64,000 nucleotides of DNA, from contig JAVEET010000108.1 of NCBI GenBank assembly GCA_030840295.1, positions 45,923 to 109,922 of the forward strand. The letters run 5' to 3'. This stretch comes from Pseudonocardiales bacterium (GTDB lineage Bacteria > Actinomycetota > Actinomycetes > Mycobacteriales > Jatrophihabitantaceae). Shown piece after piece: positions 21,553-29,823 of the stretch. Each line of letters starts with the position of its first letter. Position 1 is the stretch's first letter. The notes beneath the pieces are model-generated. The model worked only from the letters and a program-made list of their open reading frames with translations. It ran no database searches and was not told where the DNA came from. Position numbers and translations under genes: made by a program.

Positions 21553-22340
21553 GTTCGTCCGACCAGCCGCGGCGGGCGCTGGTCACCGGGGCGAGCCGCG
21601 GTATCGGGCGGGCCAGCGCGATCGCCCTGGCGCAGGCCGGGCACCACGTCGTAGCTGCCGCCCGCTCGTTGGACGGCCTGGCCGAGACCGCCGAACACGC
21701 GGCCGGACGTGGCGCTGCGGGCCGGATCCTGCCGGTGGTCTGCGACCTGGACAACCTCGCGGACACCGCGTCACTGACGGACAGGGCAACCGAGGCGTGC
21801 GGTGGGTCGATCGACATCCTCGTGCACTGCGCGGGAATCGCCCGACCGGCGCGGGTCACCGATCTGTCGCTGGAGGACTGGCACGCTTCGATGCGGGTGA
21901 ACGTCACCTCGGCGCTGGTACTCGCCAGGTCCTGCGTGCCGGCGATGACCGAGTCGGGCTGGGGACGCATCGTAGGCATCGGGTCGCTCTACTCCCGGAT
22001 GGGCGCTCAGTTCTCCGGGGCGTACGCCACGAGCAAACATGCGCTGCTCGGTCTGATGCGAGTGCTCGCGATGGAACTGGCCACCAAGGGCGTGACCGCC
22101 AACACCGTGATCCCCGGCTGGACGGACACCGAGATGGTCCGGTCCGAGGCAGAAAACGTCGCTGCCGCACGGGGTTTCTCTCCCGAGGAGGCCGTCCGGC
22201 GGTTCCTGCGGATGCAGCCGCTGGGCCGGATGGTGACCCCGGACGAGGTCGGCGGCCTGGTGGCCTACCTCTGCAGCGAGGCTGCCGCCGCGATCACCGG
22301 CCAGGCGGTCAACATCGACGGCGGTAGCCTGCAGTCCTGA
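21549..22340 (+). CDS. Short-chain dehydrogenase/reductase
   Basis: The 263-residue SDR has the cofactor loop TGASRGIGRAS, a modified NNAG (HCAGIARPA) and the catalytic IGSLYSRMGAQFSGAYATSK with Ser, Tyr and Lys. The C-terminal segment GRMVTPDEVGGLVAYLCSE is typical of FabG-like reductases. It is translationally coupled to the crotonase (ATGA overlap). The pair probably carries out isomerisation or hydration followed by oxidation or reduction of a 3-hydroxy or 3-oxoacyl thioester. It converges on the next ACAD gene. Confidence 0.9.
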   Translation: MSSSDQPRRALVTGASRGIGRASAIALAQAGHHVVAAARSLDGLAETAEHAAGRGAAGRILPVVCDLDNLADTASLTDRATEACGGSIDILVHCAGIARPARVTDLSLEDWHASMRVNVTSALVLARSCVPAMTESGWGRIVGIGSLYSRMGAQFSGAYATSKHALLGLMRVLAMELATKGVTANTVIPGWTDTEMVRSEAENVAAARGFSPEEAVRRFLRMQPLGRMVTPDEVGGLVAYLCSEAAAAITGQAVNIDGGSLQS

Positions 22341-22343
22341 CCC

Positions 22344-22372
22344 GCCGTCGATGCTGACCGGATGTTGACGGC
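22344..22372. terminator. Weak hairpin between convergent genes
   Basis: GCCGTC and GACGGC pair across a 17-base loop in the 58-base gap between a plus-strand SDR and a minus-strand ACAD. There is no T run, so at best it is a weak bidirectional terminator. Confidence 0.3.
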
Positions 22373-22398
22373 CTGCTTTCCGATCGGGCCGGGGTCCA

Positions 22399-23553
22399 TC
22401 AGCGGCGGCCGATGATGTCGCGGCCGATGATCTGCTTCATGATCTCGCTGGTCCCTCCGTAGATCCGCTGCACCCGGGCGTCCTGGAAGGCACGGGCAAT
22501 CGGGTACTCCCGCATGTAGCCGTATCCGCCGTAGAGCTGCAGCAGTCGGTCGATCACCCGGTTCTGTACCTCGCTCGCCCACAGCTTCGCCTTGGCCGCT
22601 TCGACCGAGGTCAGCTGGTCGTGTTCCTGTGCAGCGATGCACTTGTCGACGTAGGCGCGGGTGACGTCCAGTTCGGCCGAGATCTCGGCCAGCACGAAGC
22701 GGGTGTTCTGAAAGTCGGCGATCGGTTGACCGAAGGCCTGCCGCTGCTGCACGTAGTCGACGGTCCAGCCGAATGCCGCGTCCGCGCTTGCGATGGCGTT
22801 GGCGGCGATGGACAGCCGCTCCAGCGGGAGGTGATGCATGAGCTGGCGGAAGCCCGCTCCCTCAGCACCGAGCAGGTTCTCCGACGGGACGAACACGTCG
22901 TCGAAGAACAACTCGGCGGTGTCCTGCGCGGCCAGGCCGATCTTGTCCAGCTTGCGGCCGCGGGAGAATCCCGGCGTGCCCTCCTCCACCACGATCAGGC
23001 TGAACCCGTCACTGCCGCCCTCCGGTGAGGTGCGGCAGACCACCACGACCAGGTCGGACTGGATGCCCGAGGTGATGAAGGTCTTCGCGCCGTCGATGCG
23101 CCAGCCACCAGCGACCTTCCGGCCGGTGGTGCGAATTCCCCGCAGGTCACTGCCGGTTCCCGGCTCCGTCATGGCGATCGCGGCGATCTTCTCGCCGGCG
23201 CACAACGGCGTCAGCCAGCGGGCGCGTTGGCGCTCGTCCGCCAAGCTGGTGAAGTAGGGGATCAGGATGTCGTCCTGCAGCGCGAAGCTGGAGGACAGCG
23301 AGTTCGCACCGACAACCGCGAACTCCTCCATGATGACGTTGCGATAGCGGTAGTCGGTGAGGGCGGCGCCGCCGCACTCCTCCGGTCCGGGCAGGCCGAT
23401 GATTCCCTGGCGTCCGGCTGCAATCCAGGCAGCCCGGCTGACGAGGCGTTGCTCGTCCCACGCGACCATGTTGGGCACGACCTCGCGCTCGACATAGGTC
23501 CGCACCGAGTCGCGGAATGCCTCGTGCTCAGCGGTGTACAGGCCACGATCCAT
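22399..23553 (-). CDS. Acyl-CoA dehydrogenase
   Basis: The 384-residue protein follows the standard short/long-chain ACAD pattern. AIAMTEPGTGSDLRGIRTT lies near 125, the beta domain contains GAKTFITSGIQSDLVVVV, and the helical C-terminus contains QLYGGYGYMREYPIARAFQD and IYGGTSEIMKQIIGRD. Glycine stands where medium-chain enzymes have the YEGT glutamate. That fits the isovaleryl/long-chain type, which takes its base from another helix. It begins a minus-strand beta-oxidation run whose other genes lie upstream (SDR, thiolase, crotonase). Confidence 0.92.
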   Translation of the reverse strand: MDRGLYTAEHEAFRDSVRTYVEREVVPNMVAWDEQRLVSRAAWIAAGRQGIIGLPGPEECGGAALTDYRYRNVIMEEFAVVGANSLSSSFALQDDILIPYFTSLADERQRARWLTPLCAGEKIAAIAMTEPGTGSDLRGIRTTGRKVAGGWRIDGAKTFITSGIQSDLVVVVCRTSPEGGSDGFSLIVVEEGTPGFSRGRKLDKIGLAAQDTAELFFDDVFVPSENLLGAEGAGFRQLMHHLPLERLSIAANAIASADAAFGWTVDYVQQRQAFGQPIADFQNTRFVLAEISAELDVTRAYVDKCIAAQEHDQLTSVEAAKAKLWASEVQNRVIDRLLQLYGGYGYMREYPIARAFQDARVQRIYGGTSEIMKQIIGRDIIGRR

Positions 23554-23589
23554 GACGACTTCTCCTTGTGAACAGATACAGCTGAACGA

Positions 23590-24354
23590 TCAGCGGGCGG
23601 CCATGCGGATCGAGCCGTCGAGGCGGATCGTCTCGCCGTTGATCATCGGGTTGGCGACGATGTGCTCGACCAGGGCGGCGTACTCGTCCGGCTTGCCGAG
23701 CCGGGACGGGTGCGGGACCTGTTTGCCCAGCGACTGTTTTGCCTCGTCGGGAAGGCTCGCGAGCAACGGCGTCTCGAAGAGTCCGGGCGCGATGGTGTTC
23801 ACCCGTACCTGACGCTCGGCCAATTCCCGTGCGATCGGCAGGGTCATCCCGACGATCCCGCCTTTGGACGCCGAGTAGGCAGCTTGACCGATCTGGCCAT
23901 CGAAAGCGGCGACCGAGGCGGTGTTGACGATGACGCCGCGTTCCTCGCCGTCGAGGTCCTCGAGCAGGATCCGTTCGGCCGCCAGACGGATCACGTTGAA
24001 GGTGCCGATCAGGTTCACCTCGATGGTGCGGCGGAAGGAGTCCAACGGGAAGGGACCGTTCTTGCCCACCACCTTGGCCGGTGGCCCGATTCCTGCGCAG
24101 TTGACCACGACGCGCAAGGGCTTGCTGCGCCGAGCGGCGGCGTCGAGCGCTGCGCTGACCGCCTCTGGGTCGGTGACGTCTGCGGCGACGAACTCGATCT
24201 GGTCGCCGAGTCGCTGCGCGACGTCCTTGCCCGCCGACTGCGGCAGGTCGATGATCACCACGTCCGCGCCAGCAGCCACGAATCGCTCGGCGGTCGCCAG
24301 GCCGAGGCCGGACGCGCCGCCGGTGATGAGTGCGGTGCAGGTGGACAGTTGCAT
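23590..24354 (-). CDS. SDR, 3-hydroxyacyl-CoA dehydrogenase type II-like
   Basis: The 254-residue SDR has TGGASGLGLATAERF and then VVIIDLP, where the aspartate after the second strand implies NAD preference. The active site is ASVAAFDGQIGQAAYSASK. The tail IAPGLFETPLLASLPDE and GETIRLDGSIRMA match the HSD10/FadB2-like type II 3-hydroxyacyl-CoA dehydrogenases. With the adjacent ACAD, thiolase and crotonase it completes a beta-oxidation spiral. The spacing of 36 to 60 bases to its neighbours fits one operon. Confidence 0.92.
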   Translation of the reverse strand: MQLSTCTALITGGASGLGLATAERFVAAGADVVIIDLPQSAGKDVAQRLGDQIEFVAADVTDPEAVSAALDAAARRSKPLRVVVNCAGIGPPAKVVGKNGPFPLDSFRRTIEVNLIGTFNVIRLAAERILLEDLDGEERGVIVNTASVAAFDGQIGQAAYSASKGGIVGMTLPIARELAERQVRVNTIAPGLFETPLLASLPDEAKQSLGKQVPHPSRLGKPDEYAALVEHIVANPMINGETIRLDGSIRMAAR

Positions 24355-24412
24355 TGCTGGTACTCGCTTTCTCCGCTGCTGAAACGGAATTGTGCGCCTC
24401 GGCGGGAAGCGC

Positions 24413-25573
24413 TCAGAGCCGCTCGATGATGGTGGCGTTGGCCATGCCGCCGCCCTCGCACATGGTCTGCAGCCCGTACCGGCCGCTAGTGGCGTGCAAG
24501 TGATGGACCAACGTGCTCATCAGCCGCAAGCCGGACGCGCCCAGCGGGTGGCCGAGGGCGATGGCTCCGCCGCGCGGGTTGAGCCGCTCGGGGTCGGCGT
24601 TGAACTCCTGCTGCCAGATCAGCGGTACCGGCGCGAAGGCCTCGTTGACCTCGTAGGCATCGAGGTCCTGCATGGTCAGCCCGCTACGGGCAAGCACCTT
24701 GCTGGTCGCCGGGATCACGCCGGTCAACATCAGCAGCGGGTCGTCGCCCACGGCCACGGCAGAATGGAACCGGGCCAGCGGCGTCAGGCCGGCCCGGGCG
24801 GCGACGTCGGCCTCCATGATCAGCGCCGCGGACGCCCCGTCGCTGAGCGGCGAGGAGTTACCGGGGGTGATGTGCCAGCCGATCTCGGGGAACCGTGCGG
24901 CCAGAGCCTCGTCGTAGAAGGACGAACGCAGGCCGGCCAAGCCGTCTTCGGTGGTGCTCGGCCGCACCGTCTCGTCGACCCGCACCGCGCCGACGATCTC
25001 TCGATCGAACCCGCCGTCCGCAGCAGCCCGTGCGGCGCGCTGGTGCGAACGGGCGCTGTAGGCGTCGAGATCGCTGCGATCCAGCTTCCAGCGAGCGGCG
25101 ATCAGCTCGGCCGAGATCCCTTGGGAGACCAGGCCATCCGGGTAGCGATCGGCCAGCTTCACACCCCACGGATCCTGGCCCAGGGTCGGGGAGAACATCG
25201 GGACGCGGGACATGGACTCGACGCCGCACGCGATGACCACGTCGTAGGCACCGGCGAGCACCCCCTGAGCGGCGAACGCGGCAGCCTGCTGGCTGGAACC
25301 GCACTGCCGGTCAACGGTCGTCGCCGGGACGTGAGCGGGCAGCCCGGCGGCGAGGACGGCAGTGCGGGTGATGTTCATCGACTGCTGCCCCGCTTGGGAG
25401 ACGGTTCCGCCGATGACGTCCTCCACGGTGGCCGGGTCGATGCCGGTGCGCTGCAGCAGGTCGGCCAACGTGGCGCCCAGCAGGTCGGCGGGGTGGGTTG
25501 CCGACCAGGCACCCCCGACCTTGCCCTTGCCGGTTGCGGTGCGCATGATGTCGACGATCACCGCGTCACGCAC
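24413..25573 (-). CDS. fadA: Acetyl-CoA acyltransferase (thiolase)
   Basis: The 386-residue degradative thiolase has the nucleophilic cysteine in TVDRQCGSSQQAAAFAAQG (near residue 90). The histidine is in GGAIALGHPLGASGLRLM and the second cysteine in LQTMCEGGGMANATIIE. It cleaves 3-oxoacyl-CoA to acetyl-CoA or propionyl-CoA plus a shortened acyl-CoA. The length is that of FadA/FadA5-type enzymes. The chain length or steroid-type specificity cannot be read from the sequence. It lies between the SDR and the crotonase on the same strand. Confidence 0.93.
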   Translation of the reverse strand: MRDAVIVDIMRTATGKGKVGGAWSATHPADLLGATLADLLQRTGIDPATVEDVIGGTVSQAGQQSMNITRTAVLAAGLPAHVPATTVDRQCGSSQQAAAFAAQGVLAGAYDVVIACGVESMSRVPMFSPTLGQDPWGVKLADRYPDGLVSQGISAELIAARWKLDRSDLDAYSARSHQRAARAAADGGFDREIVGAVRVDETVRPSTTEDGLAGLRSSFYDEALAARFPEIGWHITPGNSSPLSDGASAALIMEADVAARAGLTPLARFHSAVAVGDDPLLMLTGVIPATSKVLARSGLTMQDLDAYEVNEAFAPVPLIWQQEFNADPERLNPRGGAIALGHPLGASGLRLMSTLVHHLHATSGRYGLQTMCEGGGMANATIIERL

Positions 25574-25624
25574 GTGGTCCTCCAGCTGCCGTGAACAACC
25601 GGGCCGGCTGCCTGTCGATCGACA

Positions 25625-26452
25625 TCATTTGCCTTGCCATACCGGGTCCCTCTTCTCGGCAAAGGCCCTCGCGCCCTCGCGTCCATCCTGAGAATTCATG
25701 ATCACGTCGATAGCCGCCTCGTTGAGCTGCCACAGTTCGTCGTCCCAGTCATCGCCCCAGCGCAGTCCGGCGTGCGCGAGGCGCTTGCTGGTCTGGACGG
25801 CCAGTGGTGCGTTCGCGGCGATCTGGCGCGCGAGCCCGAGCGCTTCGTCGAGCAGCTGCTCGGACGGGACCACCCGGTTGATCAGGCCGAGTTCGAGCGC
25901 GCGGGCTGCAGCCAGCGGTTCGCCGGTGAGAATGAGTTCCATGGCCAGGCGCCGCGGCAGCTGCCGGGGCAGGCGCAGGACGCCGCCGCCCGCGGCGAAC
26001 AGGCCACGCTTGACCTCCGGCAGCGCGAACACGGCCTTGTCACTGGCGACCACGAGATCGCAGGCGAGCACCAGTTCGGCGCCCCCGCCCAGCGCGAGCC
26101 CGTTCACCGCGGCGATCAACGGCTTGTCGATGTAGTGCCGGGCGGCCCCGGCGAAGCCCCACTCCGGGTGGCCGTCGGCCGAGACGTCCTCGCCGGCGGC
26201 GTAGGCCTTGAGATCCATACCGGCGCAGAAAGCGCGTCCGGTGCCGGTGATGATGCCGACCTGCAGCTCCGGATCCGCGGCCAGGGTTTCCAGCGCCTGC
26301 CCGACAGCGGTGGACAGCGCCGAGTTGGCTGCGTTCAGTGCCTGCGGACGATTCAGCGTGATGACGCCGACCCGGCCGTGCCGACTGAATAGCGCGGCTG
26401 GCTCGTCGGTGGGTGCAGCGGCCTCGACGAGGAAGCCATCGGGGACAGTCAT
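25625..26452 (-). CDS. Crotonase-family protein with altered acid residues
   Basis: I start it at ATG 26452 (MTVPDGFLVEAAAP) because GAGGA lies 6 bases upstream, giving 275 residues. In-frame GTG or TTG codons at 26476-26482 would lengthen it by up to 10 residues. The fold is clear: GRAFCAGMDLKAYAAGED, NGLALGGGAELVLACDLVVA, and then EVKRGLFAAGGGVLRLPRQL. In the last motif the usual catalytic acid position is alanine or glycine. A standard hydratase is therefore doubtful, and an isomerase, dehalogenase-like or hydrolase role is possible. It is divergent from the TetR gene, with a palindrome in between. Confidence 0.87.
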   Translation of the reverse strand: MTVPDGFLVEAAAPTDEPAALFSRHGRVGVITLNRPQALNAANSALSTAVGQALETLAADPELQVGIITGTGRAFCAGMDLKAYAAGEDVSADGHPEWGFAGAARHYIDKPLIAAVNGLALGGGAELVLACDLVVASDKAVFALPEVKRGLFAAGGGVLRLPRQLPRRLAMELILTGEPLAAARALELGLINRVVPSEQLLDEALGLARQIAANAPLAVQTSKRLAHAGLRWGDDWDDELWQLNEAAIDVIMNSQDGREGARAFAEKRDPVWQGK

Positions 26453-26492
26453 GGGGATCCTCGCTTCGCTGGTCACCGACAACCGAGTCTTA

Positions 26493-26508
26493 CTTATCGC
26501 TCGCTAAG
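26493..26508. promoter_or_regulatory. Candidate TetR operator
   Basis: CTTATCGCTCGCTAAG has matching outer arms CTTA and TAAG and lies between the divergent crotonase (start 26452) and tetR (start 26646) genes. This is the usual place for a TetR self-regulatory site. Its reverse complement agrees at 12 of 16 positions with the palindrome at 12792-12807. Confidence 0.55.
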
Positions 26509-26645
26509 ACCCTAAGCGGGTGGGCGGACACGGGTCAAGGACGGTCAGAGCCTGGGCACTGTGGGTTCTCCCAAGCCGAACGCAACACCAACCCAGCGGC
26601 TGCCTCTAGGCTCATCGGCGTCGGCGTATGAAATAGGAGGCGACC

Positions 26646-27317
26646 ATGGCCCGTGCGGCAAAGGTTCTGGCGGGACCGCAGGCGACCTGGCGTAACGCGC
26701 CGGACCTGGAACTGACACCGATATTGAGTCATACCCTCGATGCGTTCTACGAGAACGGCTATCACGGCACCTCGGTGCGCGACATCGCTCGCCGGGTCGG
26801 CCTGACCGTGCCGGCCATCTACTACCACCATGAGAACAAAGAGGCACTGCTGATGGCGCTGCTGGACCGCTCCATCGACGCGGTGCTGGGGCTCTGCGAC
26901 GAGGCGCTGGCAGCGGCCGGCGATGATCCCGAACAGCGCTTCCTGAACCTGATCGAATGCCTCGTGCTGTTCATGGCGCACAGTACGAAGATCGCCTACA
27001 TCGATCGGGACATCCGCGCACTGAGCCCCGCAAATTACAAGGCCTACAGCGCCAAACGCCGCCGGGTCGAGCGCTTGATGGCCGGGGTGATCTCCGGTGG
27101 TGTCGAGGCGGGCATCTTCGACGTCACCGCGCCGACCGACACCGCCCGGGCGCTGCTGGGCATGGTGCAATCGGTCGCCGCCTGGTTCCAGCCCGAGGGC
27201 CGGCTACCAGCCCAGGTGGTCGCTGCCCAGTACCTCGACGTGTCCGCGCACGCGGTGGGGGCGACACCGGCGATCCTGCGCCGGGTGCGCGAGGGCAGCG
27301 CCGCCGTCCCGGCCTGA
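26646..27317 (+). CDS. TetR-family transcriptional regulator
   Basis: The 223-residue protein has an N-terminal helix-turn-helix (residues about 20-65) with GYHGTSVRDIARRVGLTVPA and IYYHHENKEALL. A ligand-binding helical domain like TetR_C of the KstR2/FadR group follows. An AGGAGG ribosome site lies 6 bases before the ATG. Actinobacterial TetR proteins next to beta-oxidation genes usually repress them until an acyl-CoA binds. The shared palindromes at 26493 and 12792 make this protein the likely repressor of both divergent promoters. It converges on the next crotonase, with stops 4 bases apart. Confidence 0.9.
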   Translation: MARAAKVLAGPQATWRNAPDLELTPILSHTLDAFYENGYHGTSVRDIARRVGLTVPAIYYHHENKEALLMALLDRSIDAVLGLCDEALAAAGDDPEQRFLNLIECLVLFMAHSTKIAYIDRDIRALSPANYKAYSAKRRRVERLMAGVISGGVEAGIFDVTAPTDTARALLGMVQSVAAWFQPEGRLPAQVVAAQYLDVSAHAVGATPAILRRVREGSAAVPA

Positions 27318-27321
27318 CCGG

Positions 27322-28125
27322 TCAGCGATTGCCGAACCGCGGCGGCCGCTTGGCCAGGAATGCCTCGGCAGCTTCGCGCTGATCCGCCGTCATCGCGGTG
27401 ATGATCTGCTGCCGGTTCTCGAACTCGACGGACGCGTCGAAGCCCGGCGTTTCCAGCGAGATCCACATGCCCTGCTTGGTCAGCTCCACCGAGAACGGCG
27501 CGTTGAGCTGGATCTCCGCCGCTTTGGCCAGGGCTGCCGAGATGATTTCGGACTCGTCGACGATGTCAGTGAGCAGCCCGATCCGCAGTGCCTCGGCGGC
27601 GTCGAAGCGGCGCCCGGTCAGCATCAGTTCGTGGGCCCGACCGGCACCGACGATCCGCGGCAGCAGCCATGAGGTGCCGATGTCGCAGGCAGAATAGCCC
27701 GCCCGAATGAACGACACCGCGAACACGGCCCGATCGGCCGCGATCCGGATGTCGCTGGCCAGCACCAATGCCAGCCCACCGCCAGCAGCCGCGCCGTTGA
27801 CGGCGGCGATGACCGGCTGCCGAAGGTGGTGCAGTCGCTGGGCCAGGCCGGCGATCTCGCGTTGCCTGACGAAGGTGCCGCGGGCGTCACCCTGGCGCGC
27901 CAGCCGTGCATCGTCGCCATAGCCGTTGAGATCGAGGCCGGCACAGAAGCCACGACCGGCGCCGGTGAGAACGACGACGCGGCAGTCCTCATCGGCCTCG
28001 ACCTCGTCGAGTGCCACGCGCAGCTCCATGCTCATCTCGGCGTTGAGTGCATTGAGCTGGTCCGGTCGGTTGAGCCGGATCATCCGCACGCCTTCGGCGG
28101 GGGTGCTGACGTCAACGAGGCCCAT
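27322..28125 (-). CDS. Enoyl-CoA hydratase/isomerase
   Basis: ATG 28125 (MGLVDVSTPAEGVRM) follows CAGGAT and gives 267 residues. A longer frame upstream has no crotonase homology. Motifs are GRGFCAGLDLNGYGDDARLA, NGAAAGGGLALVLASDIRIA and IRAGYSACDIGTSWLLPRIVG. An aspartate takes the position of the second catalytic acid. It is the fifth hydratase/isomerase-like gene of this window if each crotonase is counted separately. It closes the acyl-CoA island, and 264 non-coding bases separate it from the rhamnose operon. Confidence 0.88.
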   Translation of the reverse strand: MGLVDVSTPAEGVRMIRLNRPDQLNALNAEMSMELRVALDEVEADEDCRVVVLTGAGRGFCAGLDLNGYGDDARLARQGDARGTFVRQREIAGLAQRLHHLRQPVIAAVNGAAAGGGLALVLASDIRIAADRAVFAVSFIRAGYSACDIGTSWLLPRIVGAGRAHELMLTGRRFDAAEALRIGLLTDIVDESEIISAALAKAAEIQLNAPFSVELTKQGMWISLETPGFDASVEFENRQQIITAMTADQREAAEAFLAKRPPRFGNR

Positions 28126-28374
28126 GCGGTAATCCTGGCGGCCGGCGGCGGTGCGGCGAAACTCCGCAGGATTGCTCCTAGTGGATTCGTCCAAACGCCG
28201 CGGCCGTGCGCGGAGCGGGTGAGCGCGCGCGCTGACTCCGAGATGAGCCACGACCGCGCTCCTGAGTCCGTGCTGCTCCAGCGGCTCGCGCCACCGCACG
28301 AGCTTGTGTGCTGACGTCACGCCCATCTCAGGGATCCAGTCTGCCCTCAATCTGTCCGTGCTGCCTTAGCCCCC

Positions 28375-28394
28375 GATGACCAGCCACCGTCATC
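28375..28394. terminator. Short hairpin at the end of the rhamnose operon
   Basis: GATGAC and GTCATC form a perfect 6-base stem with an 8-base loop overlapping the rhaB stop codon. There is no T run. It could mark the operon end. The rest of 28126-28389 shows no gene I can support. Confidence 0.3.
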
Positions 28395-29823
28395 TCGTTT
28401 GCGAGCTCGCGTGTGGCTGATACTCCGTCACCGAGTGGGTCCCGCGGATGAGCTCCCTGGCGCGCCAGCGATCGCCTGCTATGACGCCTGCCGCGCGCGC
28501 CTGTGTGACCACGTTTCCGATCGCGGTGGCTTCGACCGGTCCCGCGATGAGTGGCATTCCGCAGGCGTCGGCGGTCAGCTGGCACAACAACTCGTTCTGC
28601 GAGCCGCCGCCGACGAGATGCACGACATCCACAGGTTGCCCGGACAGCGAGCTCGCCTCGCGAAGCGTGTCGGCGAAGGCAACGGCCAGGCTGTCGAGAA
28701 TGCACCGAACAGCCTCGACCGGTGTGCGGGGGGCTTCTTCCCCACGCTCCACGAGAACAGCTGCGATCCGCTCCGGCATGTTGCCCGGTGGCAGAAACCG
28801 CGGGTCGCCGGGGTCGAAGGTAGGGCCACCTGGGCGCAGCTCGGCGGCCGCTGCGAGTAAGACGGTCAAGTCTTGGGCGAGTCCGGCCAGACGCCAGGTT
28901 CGGAGCGATTCCTGCAGCAACCACAGGCCCATCACGTTGCGCAGGTAGCGCACCGTGCCATCCACACCGCGTTCGTTGGTGAAGTTTGCCTGCCGGCTTG
29001 CCTCGGTCAGGACGGGCTCGTCCAGCTCGACTCCGACGAGGCCCCAGGTTCCGCAGGAGATGTAGGCGAAGCGGTCGTTCACTGCCGGCACCCCAACGAC
29101 GGCTGAGGCGGTGTCATGTGAACCCACAGCGCTCAGCCGCACCGCGTCGGCCAGCCCGGTGGCGTCCCGCACTGCCCGCGATAGACCGCCGATCTCGGTC
29201 CCCGGCGTCACCAGGTCGGTAAATAGCGTGGACGAAAGGCCGGCCGATTCCATCAGGACCGCTGCCCATCGCCCGGTACGGGCATCGAGCAGCCCGGTCG
29301 TCGAGGCGTTGGTCTGCTCGGTGACCTTGACACCGCTCAGCCAGTAGCCGATGAGGTCAGGGATGAGTAACGCGCTGGCTGCCTCGTTCAGCCGTGCGCC
29401 CTCGGACGCGAGTTGGTAAATGGTATTGAACGGAAGATGTTGCAGTCCGTTGATCCTGTACAGGGCGCCCGGGTCGATCCGTCGAAGCACCTGCTCGATG
29501 GCCGAGGTTGTCCGGGGATCTCGGTAATGGAACGGGTTGCTCAACAACGCGCCATCCGCATCCAACAGTCCGTAGTCCACAGCCCAGGAATCGACGGCGA
29601 CCGATGTGATGGCGTCTGCTCCGTTGGCGGCCTCGCGAAGGCCTTCCAATACCTCCAGATACAGCCCCAGCACATCCCAATGCAGGCCATCGGGCAGCGT
29701 GACCGGGCCGTTGCGAAACCGGCGTAACTGTGAAAGTTGGAGCTCGTCCGGCCCGACGCGGCCGAGCATGACCCGTCCGCTCGACGCGCCGAGATCGGCG
29801 GCGACGAACGTGCCGGTGCTCAT
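28390..29823 (-). CDS. rhaB: L-rhamnulokinase
   Basis: This 477-residue FGGY-type sugar kinase phosphorylates L-rhamnulose at O1. The start MSTGTFVAADLGASSGRVML contains the first ATP motif, and its ATG shares one base with the TGA of the aldolase gene (TGATG). VDSWAVDYGLLDADG lies near 77, the SHDTASAVVGVP segment near 245, and VHLVGGGSQNELLCQLTADA near 415 is the second phosphate/adenosine motif. The length is near that of E. coli RhaB. It is the last gene of the rhamnose operon. Confidence 0.94.
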   Translation of the reverse strand: MSTGTFVAADLGASSGRVMLGRVGPDELQLSQLRRFRNGPVTLPDGLHWDVLGLYLEVLEGLREAANGADAITSVAVDSWAVDYGLLDADGALLSNPFHYRDPRTTSAIEQVLRRIDPGALYRINGLQHLPFNTIYQLASEGARLNEAASALLIPDLIGYWLSGVKVTEQTNASTTGLLDARTGRWAAVLMESAGLSSTLFTDLVTPGTEIGGLSRAVRDATGLADAVRLSAVGSHDTASAVVGVPAVNDRFAYISCGTWGLVGVELDEPVLTEASRQANFTNERGVDGTVRYLRNVMGLWLLQESLRTWRLAGLAQDLTVLLAAAAELRPGGPTFDPGDPRFLPPGNMPERIAAVLVERGEEAPRTPVEAVRCILDSLAVAFADTLREASSLSGQPVDVVHLVGGGSQNELLCQLTADACGMPLIAGPVEATAIGNVVTQARAAGVIAGDRWRARELIRGTHSVTEYQPHASSQTR

